64,000 bases of DNA, taken from assembly GCA_028282685.1 (NCBI GenBank), contig JANQHK010000025.1, positions 1 to 64,000 of the forward strand. The letters are read 5' to 3'. The DNA comes from Phycisphaeraceae bacterium (GTDB lineage Bacteria; Planctomycetota; Phycisphaerae; Phycisphaerales; Zrk34). Positions 46,666-56,409 of the stretch are shown here, in pieces. The notes under the pieces are model-generated. The model did not search any database. It was not told the DNA's origin and worked only from the letters and a program-made list of their open reading frames with translations. Position numbers and translations under genes: made by a program. Numbering within the stretch: position 1 is the first letter of the stretch; each line of letters begins with the position of its first letter.

Positions 46666-48456
46666 ATGAAGCGCAAACAACAGGTTTTTATCGTTGACGA
46701 CGATTCGATGACCCGCAAACTGCTGGAGGTCCGTCTGAAGCGTCTGAATGTCGAAATCCAGTCGGCCAGCAACGGCCCCGACGGGATCGCGCACATTCGA
46801 GAGCATCAGCCCGATCTGGTGCTGCTCGATGTGTCCATGCCCGGCATGGACGGCTTTGAAGTCTGCCGCTCGTTGCGCAACGATCCCCTGACGCGCGACA
46901 TTCCGGTGATCTTCCTGACCGGCAGTGACGAATCCAGCGAGAAAGAGCGCGGCTTTGAATTGGGCGCCGTGGATTACGTCACCAAGCCCTACGATTCAGC
47001 CGAACTGTGCGCGCGCGTGAGAGCGGCGTTGCGCACCCAGTCGCTCGTGCTCGCCCTGGAAACCCAGGCGGAAACCGATGCGCTGACCGGCCTGCCCAAT
47101 CGAAAGGGATTCTACAAGGCCATCGGACGCGCCCTCGACCGCATGAAGCACGAGGAAGCCGCTCCCTTTGCGGTCATCTATCTCGACCTCGACGGCTTCA
47201 AGATTATCAACGACAGTCTCGGCCATCACATCGGTGACGAATTGCTGGTGCACGTATCGCAGACCTTGCAGGAAATACTTGACAACAATCCGCCCGAATT
47301 CTCGTCGCGCGGGACGGTTGCGCGATTGGGTGGAGATGAGTTCACCATCCTGGTCGAGTCCATCGCCAGCCAGGAGTCGGTGACCGAGATGTCCGAGCGC
47401 ATCCTCCAGCAGATCAATCAGACCGTGGTGATCCAGGGATACCACCTGACCGTTCAGGCCAGCATCGGCATCAAGGTCTGCAAGAATCAGTCCCAGGGCG
47501 CCGAGGAAGTGCTGCGCGACGGCGATACCGCCATGTACAAAGCCAAGATCGCCGGCAAGAACCGGTTTGTGGTTTTTGACAAGAAAATGCACGAGGAAGC
47601 AATGGAGCGCCTCGAGCTGGAAATCGAATTGAGGAAAGTCCTCGAGCGCGAACAACTGACCCTGCAATACCAGCCCGTGGTGGATTTGTGTCAATCCTCC
47701 CTGGCCGGCTTCGAGGCGCTGATTCGGTGGAATCATCCCGAGCGCGGCGTGATCGGGCCGGACAAGTTCATCCCCATCGCCGAAGAAACCGGTTTAATTA
47801 TCCCCATCGGGCAATGGGTGATTGAAAAAGCGATCACGCAATTGATCACCTGGCGTCAAAGTTCCCCAGCGTGGTCCGATCTCAGCATGAGCATCAACCT
47901 GTCGCGCGTGCAGTTCCGCGCCGAGGATCTGGTCGAATTCATTACCTCCATGCTCGAGAAGTATGCGCTGCCCGCCGAGGCGTTGGTGTTCGAAATCACC
48001 GAGAGCGTGATCGTGCACGACTCCCGCACGGTGGTGCCCATGATGGAGCGCCTGCGTGCGCTGGGCTGTCGACTGGCCATGGACGATTTCGGCAAGGGAT
48101 ACTCGTCTCTGTCGAGCTTACACTGCTTCCCGCTGGATTACCTGAAAATCGATCGCCAGTTCATTGCGAGCATGACCGAAACACGGGCCCACTCGGCGGT
48201 GGTCTATACGATCATCAACCTCGCGGAAAATCTCAACATGCAGGTGATTGCCGAGGGATTGGAAACACGCGAGCAGGCCGTTCAGTTGCTGGCCATGGAC
48301 TGCCGATACGGACAGGGTTATTTCTTCAGTCGGGCCAAAAACGCGGAACAGGCCACAGCGATGCTGACGGACCCGCAACAGTTCACCGGGTGCCTCGAAC
48401 ACTCCGATGACTCCGCCCCCTTCTCCAAAACGGCACTGCAAGCAGCCAGCAGGTGA
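46666..48456 (+). CDS. REC-GGDEF-EAL response regulator (c-di-GMP metabolism)
   Basis: The protein has 596 residues. The receiver has phospho-acceptor Asp55 (LLDVSMPGMDG). The GGDEF motif is intact at 222-226. The EAL motif is intact at 350-352 (FEALIRW), with the later TESVI, DDFGKGYSSL and DRQFI all present. Both cyclase and phosphodiesterase may be active, or GGDEF may regulate EAL. The gene follows the hybrid kinase by 5 nt. This suits a YfiR-kinase-effector chain that sets c-di-GMP. Confidence 0.95.
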   Translation: MKRKQQVFIVDDDSMTRKLLEVRLKRLNVEIQSASNGPDGIAHIREHQPDLVLLDVSMPGMDGFEVCRSLRNDPLTRDIPVIFLTGSDESSEKERGFELGAVDYVTKPYDSAELCARVRAALRTQSLVLALETQAETDALTGLPNRKGFYKAIGRALDRMKHEEAAPFAVIYLDLDGFKIINDSLGHHIGDELLVHVSQTLQEILDNNPPEFSSRGTVARLGGDEFTILVESIASQESVTEMSERILQQINQTVVIQGYHLTVQASIGIKVCKNQSQGAEEVLRDGDTAMYKAKIAGKNRFVVFDKKMHEEAMERLELEIELRKVLEREQLTLQYQPVVDLCQSSLAGFEALIRWNHPERGVIGPDKFIPIAEETGLIIPIGQWVIEKAITQLITWRQSSPAWSDLSMSINLSRVQFRAEDLVEFITSMLEKYALPAEALVFEITESVIVHDSRTVVPMMERLRALGCRLAMDDFGKGYSSLSSLHCFPLDYLKIDRQFIASMTETRAHSAVVYTIINLAENLNMQVIAEGLETREQAVQLLAMDCRYGQGYFFSRAKNAEQATAMLTDPQQFTGCLEHSDDSAPFSKTALQAASR

Positions 48457-48493
48457 TGGAGCAGGCCTGACGCCCTCGCGGACGTGGGTGAGT

Positions 48494-50062
48494 TTAAAGG
48501 GAGGTCAACGCCAGCCGGCCAAACAACGTCAGGGGTTGAGAGCCGGTGATCGTCACCGGCAGAATCTGCCCGACCAGGGCATCGGCGCGGACATCCCGGG
48601 CATCGAACATCACGATCAGGTCGCCCCCGGTGCGGCCGGATAGCTGCGTGAAGGTTTCCGCCTTCTCCCAGCCCAATTCGACGCTTGAACCCGTCCCCGC
48701 TCCACCGAAATGGGACGAACCCACGGCCTGCTTGCGAGCGCGGGCGCTGATGCCTTCGACAAACACATCCAGCGTCCGCCCCACCTGTTCAGCATGAACC
48801 TCGCCCGACACCGCCGCCTGCGCTTCGAGCAGTTCGACGTTCCGCCGTCGCTTGGTTTGCTCGGGCACATCGTCGGGGAACTTGTCGATCGCCACCGTTC
48901 CGGGCCGGGGGGAATACTTGAAGATGAAGCTGTTCTTGAAGCGCGCCCAGCGAAGCAGTTCGACGGTCTGCGCGAAGTCGTCATCGGTTTCCGTGGGAAA
49001 ACCAACGATGAAATCGGAAGCGATCATCACGTCGGGCAGCATGGCGCGCGTACGCTCGATGAAATCGCGATACGCACCGACGGTATAGCCGCGGTTCATC
49101 CGCTCCAGAATGCGATCGGAACCGGACTGTGCGGGCACGTGCAGATAGCGGCAGATGCGCGGGCAGTCGGCCATGGCCTGAAGAATGTCATCGCCGAAGC
49201 TGCGCGGATAACTGGTGACGAATCGCAGCCGCTGAACGGCCGGAACCCGGTCGTGAATGCGCCGCAACAGATCGGCGAAGGTGGTGATGCGCGAGCCGGC
49301 CGGGAGAACCCCGCGGTGCGCCGCGACACCCGGACCGATCTGCGGTTGCTCGCGTCCGTCGACCAGGGCCGCCGCGCCGTGGTCGTAGCGGTAGTGGTTG
49401 ACGGTCTGACCGAGCAGGGTGATTTCAATCACCCCGGCGTCGGCCAGCTTTTTGCATTCCTCGACAATGTGATCGGGCGGGCGATGGACTTCCGCCCCGC
49501 GCGTGTTGGGTACGACGCAGTAGGTGCAGAACTTGTTGCAGCCGCGCGTGATCCGCACATACGCCGAACCACGGTGCGCTTCGGGCTGTAAGGATCGGCC
49601 CAGATCGAGCAGTTCCAGTTGATCGGCGGCGGCGCTGAGCGTTCCACTGCGACGGTGGGTATGACCGGCCAGAGCGATCTGGGACAGGTGCGTTTTCACC
49701 GCGTTGTCGATCAGCATCGGGATTTTGTCCAGTTCGCCGGGTCCGCAGAGCAGGTCGATCTGCGGGTATTGCTCGACCAGATGCCCGCCGTCGCGCTCGG
49801 CCATGCACCCGATCACACCGAGAATGGCGTCGGGCCGCTGCTTCTTGATCTGCTTGAAATCGCCGACGCGTCCGTGCACCTTGTTTTCTGCGTTCTCACG
49901 CACCGAGCAGGTGTTATACAGCACGACATCGGCTTCGCGGCAACTGCCGACGAAGCGATAGCCCAGCGCGCGCAGCCGATCCCCGATCAGCTCGCTATCC
50001 AGCTCGTTCATCTGGCAGCCGAAGGTTTCAATATAGACGGTCTTTCCGTTGGCTTGCGACAT
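48494..50062 (-). CDS. miaB: tRNA-2-methylthio-N6-dimethylallyladenosine synthase
   Basis: The protein has 522 residues, somewhat longer than the usual 440-475. The N-terminal cluster uses Cys in TFGCQMNE, NTCSVREN and IGCMAER. The radical SAM motif is CNKFCTYC. A TRAM domain follows at the C-terminus. It adds a methylthio group to A37 of tRNAs. An insert of about 35 residues follows LLGQTVNHYRY. TACAAT ends 7 nt before the ATG at 50062, with an extended TG, so the mRNA may be leaderless. Confidence 0.97.
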   Translation of the reverse strand: MSQANGKTVYIETFGCQMNELDSELIGDRLRALGYRFVGSCREADVVLYNTCSVRENAENKVHGRVGDFKQIKKQRPDAILGVIGCMAERDGGHLVEQYPQIDLLCGPGELDKIPMLIDNAVKTHLSQIALAGHTHRRSGTLSAAADQLELLDLGRSLQPEAHRGSAYVRITRGCNKFCTYCVVPNTRGAEVHRPPDHIVEECKKLADAGVIEITLLGQTVNHYRYDHGAAALVDGREQPQIGPGVAAHRGVLPAGSRITTFADLLRRIHDRVPAVQRLRFVTSYPRSFGDDILQAMADCPRICRYLHVPAQSGSDRILERMNRGYTVGAYRDFIERTRAMLPDVMIASDFIVGFPTETDDDFAQTVELLRWARFKNSFIFKYSPRPGTVAIDKFPDDVPEQTKRRRNVELLEAQAAVSGEVHAEQVGRTLDVFVEGISARARKQAVGSSHFGGAGTGSSVELGWEKAETFTQLSGRTGGDLIVMFDARDVRADALVGQILPVTITGSQPLTLFGRLALTSL

Positions 50063-50134
50063 CGGCTGTATTGTAGCAGGCCGATGGTCGGGGGCACTTG
50101 CGACGACACCACACCTCGATGACAATGGCCCCCG

Positions 50135-50536
50135 ATGCCGGTCCAGATGGAGTTATCCCGGATTCTGATCACCGAAACGCGCGACTACCAGCTCATTGAG
50201 TTGCGCGAGGTGGACGGGGAGCGCCGCCTGCCGATTGTGATCGGATTGTACGAGGCCGCCGCCATCGAGCGCCGCCTCAAGGGCATCGTCATCAAGCGCC
50301 CCCAGACACACGACCTGCTGACGAACACGATCGAAACCCTGGGTGGCCGGCTCGACCGCATCTTCATCAACGACCTGCGCGACGATACCTTTTTCGCTCA
50401 ACTGATCATCCACTGCAACGGCGAAGAGATCGAAGTCGACAGTCGCCCGTCCGACGCCATCGCCCTGGGCGTGGCGACCAGCGTGCCGATCTTCGTGGCC
50501 GATCACGTCCTCGACGCCACGAATCCCGAAGGGTGA
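50135..50536 (+). CDS. Bifunctional nuclease family (BFN/DUF151) protein
   Basis: The protein has 133 residues and matches the BFN domain: LPIVIGLYEAAAIERRLKG, RPQTHDLL and VDSRPSDAIALG. Plant and mycobacterial members bind or cut nucleic acid; bacterial function is not settled. GACAAT ends 8 nt before the ATG. An in-frame ATG at 50147 is an alternative. It diverges from miaB. Confidence 0.9.
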   Translation: MPVQMELSRILITETRDYQLIELREVDGERRLPIVIGLYEAAAIERRLKGIVIKRPQTHDLLTNTIETLGGRLDRIFINDLRDDTFFAQLIIHCNGEEIEVDSRPSDAIALGVATSVPIFVADHVLDATNPEG

Positions 50537-50728
50537 AGCCCCTTTAATCATGTCGCAAAATCATCTTATTTCATCTTGATCCGCCATTTCCGCGTGGATT
50601 ATCGCCCCCATTCATCCCAGCCGATACAGACCGACCCCGTTCATTCCCTGATCCGTATTACGGGTTAATCTCCCGCCCTGAGCGGTCGATTCATGGGGTG
50701 GACCTCAGTAGTGAAAGGACGTGTGCGG

Positions 50729-51211
50729 ATGAATTCTCAGACCCCTCGTATCGGCGAATTACTGGTCCGAATCGGCGCACTCAGCGAACAGCAACTTCAG
50801 GCCATCCTCGAACATCAGAAACAAACCAACCGCCCCTTCGGCGACTTGGCCGAGCGCATGTACGGCGTGCGGCCCGATCAGGTGGAGCAGGCCTGGGTCG
50901 AGCAGTATCTGTCTTTCTCGACCGCCGTCGATCTGCAAACCCAAGGCGTCGATGCGGAGGTATTGCGTGTGTTGAACCGGCGTCAGGCCTGGCAGTTCCG
51001 CCTGCTGCCGTTGCGTCGGGAGGATGACGAAGTGGTCATGGCGACCTGCAGCGAGAAACTGCCGCGCGCCGTCAACTTCGCCTGGAACCGCATGTCCGAT
51101 CCGGTCTACTTTCTGATCGCTCAACGGCCGCAACTCGAACAATTCCTTCAGGAACATTACCCCTGGCCGGCCATGGAAGACCTGCCGGACTGGCATCAAC
51201 TGGCCGGGTGA
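50729..51211 (+). CDS. Type II secretion GspE N-terminal (MshEN-like) domain protein
   Basis: The protein has 160 residues and looks like the isolated N-terminal domain of type II secretion/pilus ATPases: RIGELLVRIGALSEQQLQAI and DLAERMYGVRPDQVEQAW. In MshE this domain binds c-di-GMP. Here there is no ATPase domain. AAAGGA lies 9 nt before the ATG. It overlaps the end of the converging GGDEF gene by 16 nt. A c-di-GMP-binding role is inference. Confidence 0.75.
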   Translation: MNSQTPRIGELLVRIGALSEQQLQAILEHQKQTNRPFGDLAERMYGVRPDQVEQAWVEQYLSFSTAVDLQTQGVDAEVLRVLNRRQAWQFRLLPLRREDDEVVMATCSEKLPRAVNFAWNRMSDPVYFLIAQRPQLEQFLQEHYPWPAMEDLPDWHQLAG

Positions 51212-52527
51212 TCGTCGTCCGCCTCGCCGTTGTGAGCCCGCAGCGCCCCCGGCCCCAGCGCGATCACGTTCTTGCCCTGCTTCTTGGAGTGGAGCAACAT
51301 GCGATCGGCGATGGCGATCAATTCCTCGGCGGTACGTCCATCCCACGGAAACGCGGCCAACCCTCCCGAAATCGTCAGCGTTCCCGGTGCATGATCGGCG
51401 AGCTTGGGAAAGTTGTGCTCGCAGATGGCTTTCTGGAACCGCCGGGCCACCTGGCTGACCTGGTGGGGATGTTCGCTGTTTTGACGGCGCGGGGCTTCGG
51501 CATCCCAGAAGATCACCGCAAACTCATCACCGCCGATCCGCGCCACCACATCGTGCTTGCGCACCTGCTGCTGAATCAGCCGGGCGGTTTCGGTGAGCAC
51601 CTCGTCCCCGGCCGGATGGCCGTAGCGGTCGTTGTAGATCTTGAAGTCGTCGATGTCGAACAGCAGCAGCGTCACGCGGAAGCGATCGCGCTGCGCCCGG
51701 CGAAGCACCGCGGCGAAAAACCGATCGAAGTATCGGCGATTCCACAGGCCCGTCAGTTCATCGCGCAACGCCATGCGATGCAGGGAATTGATCTGAAGCT
51801 CCAGCGCCAGCCAGTGGCCCAGCCAATCGGCATGCGCCGTCAAAGCCGCTGAGCCCGCCGCCTCGCCGTCGACATACAACCAGCCCAGCAACTGCCCGTT
51901 GCGCTGGACGGGCACGGTCGGTCGATCGATCGGCTGCGTCCGATTGGCGAATTGCAGATCGGCCCGGCCGGTTCGGCGACGCAGAACACCCAGGGCCAGT
52001 TCGGCCAGATCGCCGCGCGGATGCATCAGCCGTTCGATGAGTTTGGCTTCATCATCCCCGGTTTGCCAATCCCCTGCCGGCGCGGACTGGAGAGCCGGGA
52101 TTCGCTGCGGTTGCGGTTCCTCGGGCGGGAGATCTTCGGCCGGGGACGGTTCACGGGCCGGCTTTTCGGGAATGTGGTGAATGGCGTACCACAATTCACC
52201 GGGGCGCAGGGGTTCGACCAGGTAATCATCGAAACCCGCCTCCACGGCGGCGATGGCTGCCGGCTCCAGCGCCGGATCGACCACCAGCAACAATCGCGCC
52301 TGCGGCGCCAATTCACGCAACGCAGCGGCAATGGTTTCGCTGCGCCCGCCCATGGGATCGAGACTGCCGACGATGCACTCGGCCGTACGATGCGCCAACT
52401 CGCCCAGCGCATCGAGCCAGTTATCGACCGAGGTGATATGTCGGCTGTGAACGCTGAGCGACTCGGCCAGGGCCGCATCACCCACCACCAGCACTTCGAT
52501 CGGACTGGTCAGCAGCGGCGCGGTCAT
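51196..52527 (-). CDS. GGDEF diguanylate cyclase with degenerate receiver domain
   Basis: The protein has 443 residues. The first 125 resemble a receiver but lack the phospho-Asp (CIVGSLDP) and have Glu instead of the usual Lys in YLVEPL, so it is probably a pseudo-receiver. The middle is a GAF-like stretch. The GGDEF domain at the C-terminus has an intact RIGGDEF and the metal-binding FDIDDFK. It is likely an active cyclase. It starts inside the end of the preceding gene, so the two are translationally coupled. Confidence 0.88.
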   Translation of the reverse strand: MTAPLLTSPIEVLVVGDAALAESLSVHSRHITSVDNWLDALGELAHRTAECIVGSLDPMGGRSETIAAALRELAPQARLLLVVDPALEPAAIAAVEAGFDDYLVEPLRPGELWYAIHHIPEKPAREPSPAEDLPPEEPQPQRIPALQSAPAGDWQTGDDEAKLIERLMHPRGDLAELALGVLRRRTGRADLQFANRTQPIDRPTVPVQRNGQLLGWLYVDGEAAGSAALTAHADWLGHWLALELQINSLHRMALRDELTGLWNRRYFDRFFAAVLRRAQRDRFRVTLLLFDIDDFKIYNDRYGHPAGDEVLTETARLIQQQVRKHDVVARIGGDEFAVIFWDAEAPRRQNSEHPHQVSQVARRFQKAICEHNFPKLADHAPGTLTISGGLAAFPWDGRTAEELIAIADRMLLHSKKQGKNVIALGPGALRAHNGEADDDHPAS

Positions 52528-53060
52528 GGCTGATCCTCTCCCATATCCTCGAGATCGAGAAGCATGGCCAGTTCTTCGTCGCTGATCAGCGGAGCGGACG
52601 AGATATCTCCGTCCGGCGGGAGAAACGATTCGGCAGTGATATTCTTGATCTCCACGGTTCCATCGATCGTGGAGTGTCGTTGCTCAGCGGGCTGCTCGAG
52701 GGAAGGCGGCGAAGCGGCGGGCTCCACGGGGACACGGGGCGGCTGAATCACCTGCAGGATCGGCTCCGGCCCCTCCGCATATCGCCAAAGCACCGCACCG
52801 GGATGATAACGCTGCACGGCATCGATCAAACGCCCGCTCTGGGGCAGGGTGTCGGGTTCGATGAGAATCACCGCCTGCGACGGGTGGCGCGCCAGTTCCA
52901 CCATCATTCGGATCGGCCCGTCGATCTGGCGGCAAATCACCGACCGGCTGCGCAGGCCGTCGCGCAGGGCAGACGGCACCGAACGGCCCGCGGCTGCCAG
53001 AATCAGGCATTGAGCCGATCGGTCGAATGAGGGCGGTATGGTGATGTCGGTCTGACTCAT
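52524..53060 (-). CDS. Pseudo-receiver-like protein of unknown function
   Basis: The protein has about 178 residues. The first 90 or so have the alternating hydrophobic pattern of a receiver (ILAAAGRSVPSALRDGL, QAVILIEPDTLP) but no phospho-acceptor motif. The rest is Pro/Glu-rich, ending in acidic DLEDMGEDQP. The stop overlaps the GGDEF gene's start by 4 nt, so it is probably a regulatory partner. The start may be the ATG at 53060 (TAGAAT ends 9 nt upstream) or the one at 53066. Confidence 0.6.
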   Translation of the reverse strand: MSQTDITIPPSFDRSAQCLILAAAGRSVPSALRDGLRSRSVICRQIDGPIRMMVELARHPSQAVILIEPDTLPQSGRLIDAVQRYHPGAVLWRYAEGPEPILQVIQPPRVPVEPAASPPSLEQPAEQRHSTIDGTVEIKNITAESFLPPDGDISSAPLISDEELAMLLDLEDMGEDQP

Positions 53061-53219
53061 CTTCATCTAATTCTACCACACCGTAACGCAACGTCACGGC
53101 CATGTTTGGTTATCACACCCAAACCCGTCCCTGGAATGCCGATTCCTCATCGTTCACCACCCTCCGGCGAATCCCAACAGCGCAGGACTGGCTGCGGGAC
53201 CTTACAATCCGGAGTCCGC

Positions 53220-54038
53220 ATGATTGCCCAGCTTCTCCCGTTTACCGATCAGACGCACCCGTGGCTGAGCTGGCTGCTGGCCGGCGCGGCGGTGGTGATC
53301 GTCGGCATTGCCAAAAGCGGATTCGGCGGGGGCGTGGGGATCGTCGCCGTGCCCCTGATGATCTTCGCGTTCGATAAACCGGCTGAAGCGATCGGCACCC
53401 TGCTGCCGCTGCTGATTGCCGCCGACACCCTCAGCGTCTACCACCATTTCGGCACGTGGGATCGGCGCAACCTGATGCTGATCGCCCCGGGCGCATTGCT
53501 CGGGTTGCTGATCGGAACGGCGGGATTGTGGTACATGATGCACCTGGCCGACGGCAGCAATCTACAGACCGAATCGCAACGCTGGATGAAACTGGCCATT
53601 GGGACGATCTGCGTGTTGTACGTGGTTGCCGAGGTAATCAAGACGCGCTATGCGCCGCGCTGGCACATGCGCCCCGGCTGGGGCGGCGCTTCTCTGATCG
53701 GCGTCGGCGCGGGCATCGCTTCCACCTTCGCCCATGCCGCCGGCCCCATCACCGCCATCTACTGGCTCAGCCAGCACCTGCCCAAGCAGCGATTCATCGG
53801 CACCGCGGTCACGTTTTATTTCGTGCTCAACATCACCAAGCTGCTTCCCTACGCCCTGCTGGGACTGATTGACGGACACACGCTGATCTGGGGATTGTGG
53901 CTGCTGCCGCTGGCGCCGCTGGGAACGGCGCTGGGCGCGCGGCTGAACCGCATTATGAGCGAAACGCTGTTCCGCGCAATCATCATGCTGATCGTCTTCC
54001 TTTCCGGCGTGCAGTTCATCGTTAAACAGCTGATGTAA
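53220..54038 (+). CDS. TauE/SafE-family sulfite/organosulfonate permease
   Basis: The protein has 272 residues and about eight membrane helices. The repeated family segments are VGIAKSGFGGGVGIVAVPLM and later GAGIASTFAHAAGP. TauE/SafE proteins export sulfite, sulfoacetate or related anions. GGAG lies 5 nt before the ATG at 53220. The substrate is not determinable. A second family member lies at 57205. Confidence 0.88.
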   Translation: MIAQLLPFTDQTHPWLSWLLAGAAVVIVGIAKSGFGGGVGIVAVPLMIFAFDKPAEAIGTLLPLLIAADTLSVYHHFGTWDRRNLMLIAPGALLGLLIGTAGLWYMMHLADGSNLQTESQRWMKLAIGTICVLYVVAEVIKTRYAPRWHMRPGWGGASLIGVGAGIASTFAHAAGPITAIYWLSQHLPKQRFIGTAVTFYFVLNITKLLPYALLGLIDGHTLIWGLWLLPLAPLGTALGARLNRIMSETLFRAIIMLIVFLSGVQFIVKQLM

Positions 54039-54142
54039 GCGTGAACAGATATCCACGGCTCCACTCACTTCGTTCGCTGCGCTCGTGGCTTATGCCGGGT
54101 GCAGAGCGAGTGAAGCGAACGTAGCCCCGGTATAATGACCCG

Positions 54143-55336
54143 ATGCCTCAAAACATGCGTACCTACTTCGATAATGCGGCGACGAGTTTTCCCAAACCCC
54201 CTTCCGTGCAACAGGCGATGGCCCGTTACGCTACGGAACTGGGCGCTTCGCCGGGCCGCGGCGCTTACGCCGAATCCCGCGAATCCGACCGTTTGCTGCA
54301 ACGGTGCCGCCGCCGCATCAACACGCTGATCCACGGTGAAAGCACCGATCACGTCATCTTCACGCTCAACTGCACCGATGCGCTGAACCTAGCCATCCGC
54401 GGCGCGGTGCGACCGGGCGATCACGTGATCACCACCGAGTGCGATCACAACTCGATCCTGCGCCCGTTGAACCGGTTGCAGAAGGACGGCGTCATCACGT
54501 TCACGCGCGTGGCGGTCGATCCGGCAAGCGGACGTGCGGACCCCGAAGACATCCGCCGTGCCATCACCCCCGCCACACGGATGATCGCCCTGCTGCACGG
54601 CTCCAACGTCACCGGCGGCATGCAGGACCTGGCGGCCATCGGGCGAATCGCGCGCGAGCACGATTTGCTGTACCTGGTGGACGCGGCTCAAACGCTGGGA
54701 CACCATCCGATGGATGTGCAGGAACTGGGCATCGATCTGCTCGCCGCGCCGGGGCACAAGGGATTGCTCGGCCCGCTGGGCACGGGCCTGCTTTACATTC
54801 GACCCGGCGTTGAGAAGCACCTGGACACCGTCCGCGAAGGCGGCACCGGATCGCTCAGCGAACGCGATGTTCAACCCGACTTCATGCCCGATCGCTTCGA
54901 GGCCGGCTCCCACAACACCATCGGACTGATCGGCCTGAGCGCCGGCGTGGAATGGATACTGGAGCGCGGCGTGGAAAGTATCCGCAAGCACGAGTCCGCC
55001 CTCATCGCCACCATGATCGAATCGCTCACCGAATGGGGCGACATGCCCGGCTTCACCCTCCACGGCCCGGCGACCGTCAAGCACCGCTGCGGCGTGTTCT
55101 CCATCACCATCGACCGTTTTGACGATCCAACGCCACTGGCCACATTACTGGAAACCGACTACGGCCTGCTCACCCGTCCCGGCCTGCACTGCGCTCCCGG
55201 AGCCCATCGAACCCTCGGCACGCTCGAGCGCGGCGGAACGGTGAGATTCAGCTTCGGCCCCTTCCTCAGCACGCAGGATGTGAAATACGCCGCCGACGCC
55301 ATCGGGCAAATTTGTCTGCAGGCCTCCGCGGTGTGA
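54143..55336 (+). CDS. Class V aminotransferase (cysteine-desulfurase-like)
   Basis: The protein has 397 residues. It begins with YFDNAATSFPKPPSV, as in SufS/IscS-like class V enzymes. PLP contacts are LVDAAQTLGHH and the lysine in AAPGHKGLLGPLGTG. The C-terminal Cys (RPGLHCAPGAH) is in the place of the SufS active-site Cys, so it may act on cysteine or a related amino acid. TATAAT ends 6 nt before the ATG with no Shine-Dalgarno, so the mRNA is probably leaderless. A hairpin made of direct and inverted TCACTTCG/CGAAGTGA-like motifs lies just upstream (54060-54115). Confidence 0.9.
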   Translation: MPQNMRTYFDNAATSFPKPPSVQQAMARYATELGASPGRGAYAESRESDRLLQRCRRRINTLIHGESTDHVIFTLNCTDALNLAIRGAVRPGDHVITTECDHNSILRPLNRLQKDGVITFTRVAVDPASGRADPEDIRRAITPATRMIALLHGSNVTGGMQDLAAIGRIAREHDLLYLVDAAQTLGHHPMDVQELGIDLLAAPGHKGLLGPLGTGLLYIRPGVEKHLDTVREGGTGSLSERDVQPDFMPDRFEAGSHNTIGLIGLSAGVEWILERGVESIRKHESALIATMIESLTEWGDMPGFTLHGPATVKHRCGVFSITIDRFDDPTPLATLLETDYGLLTRPGLHCAPGAHRTLGTLERGGTVRFSFGPFLSTQDVKYAADAIGQICLQASAV

Positions 55337-55455
55337 TATAATCCGCATCAACGGGTTCATATTGCGTTGCGGCAGTGGCGCGGAGCCCGATTTTGTTCGA
55401 TCCACAACAAGGCAGTCCGGATAAAGCCATCCTGCACTTGGCATCGGAGATTGGT

Positions 55456-56376
55456 ATGACCGCACGGCATTTACCCTTTGCACTTCTGGTCTTGGCGATT
55501 TTGTTCATCGCCCCGCATGCCCCCGCTGCAAAAAAAAATCGGGCCGAGGATGTATACCAGCGACAGATCGATGAAAAGCAGAAACTGCTTGACGCATGCA
55601 ACAAGAAAATCGAGGAACAGAAGCCCATCGTAGATGAAGCGAAAACCCGGCGCAACGAAACGCATCAAACCTACAACGAGATCGTTGACGAGCAGCGGAA
55701 GACGGGACAGGCCGCCCGTAGCACCGGCAGTAAGCTTCAGGTCCTGATCGACGCGAAGCAGGCCGATTATGAACGGTCCGATGAAATGATGGGGCTGAAA
55801 AAAAAGCACGAAACCTGGCTGAAGCGTAAAAACGAAATCCAGGCCCGGTTGCTCCAGCCGCTGCGTGCCGATCCCAGATACAAGCAGCTCGAATCGCACG
55901 TCGCCCAACTCCGCCGGCAGCACCGGAAATTCAAGTCTCAGCCGATCCAGGATGAAGCGGAAATACAAAAAATCAACCAGCGCGTTGTCGATCTGGAACA
56001 GCAGATCACCAGGATGCGTGAAGAGGCCTTCGGCGCCGATCCCGAATACCTGCTGGCCCGCGATAACGTCAAAACGTACGGCCGGGAAATTCACGACAGG
56101 CGCAAAGCGTTTGAGAAACAGGTGTGTGAAACCGGCGAGGCGTCGATCTTGCACAGCGCACTCGAAAAAGCCAACAAAAAATACCGAAACATCACCACCA
56201 AGAAACTTCCCCCCGCCCTCAGTCAATACCGCAAGGCCGACCAGAACTACCGAAAGCAGGCGGCCCTCTACGATCGGTGCAACAATCAGAAAAAGAAGTA
56301 CGAGAAGGAAATCGAGAATCTGAAGAAGGCCAAAGAGCAAGCTCGCAAACAGCGAAAAAAACGAAAACGGCGTTGA
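55456..56376 (+). CDS. Secreted coiled-coil protein
   Basis: The protein has 306 residues. The signal peptide (about 1-25) ends APAAKKN. The rest is almost all charged helix: heptads of Lys, Glu, Gln and Arg with long coiled-coil stretches, ending in a Lys/Arg-rich tail. No catalytic motif is visible. GGAGA lies 5 nt before the ATG at 55456, and a TATAAT at 55337-55342 gives a leader of just over 100 nt. A structural or envelope-spacer role is likely but unproven. Confidence 0.75.
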   Translation: MTARHLPFALLVLAILFIAPHAPAAKKNRAEDVYQRQIDEKQKLLDACNKKIEEQKPIVDEAKTRRNETHQTYNEIVDEQRKTGQAARSTGSKLQVLIDAKQADYERSDEMMGLKKKHETWLKRKNEIQARLLQPLRADPRYKQLESHVAQLRRQHRKFKSQPIQDEAEIQKINQRVVDLEQQITRMREEAFGADPEYLLARDNVKTYGREIHDRRKAFEKQVCETGEASILHSALEKANKKYRNITTKKLPPALSQYRKADQNYRKQAALYDRCNNQKKKYEKEIENLKKAKEQARKQRKKRKRR

Positions 56377-56409
56377 TCCCGGCCCGACATCGCCGCTATG
56401 CTTGCATGC

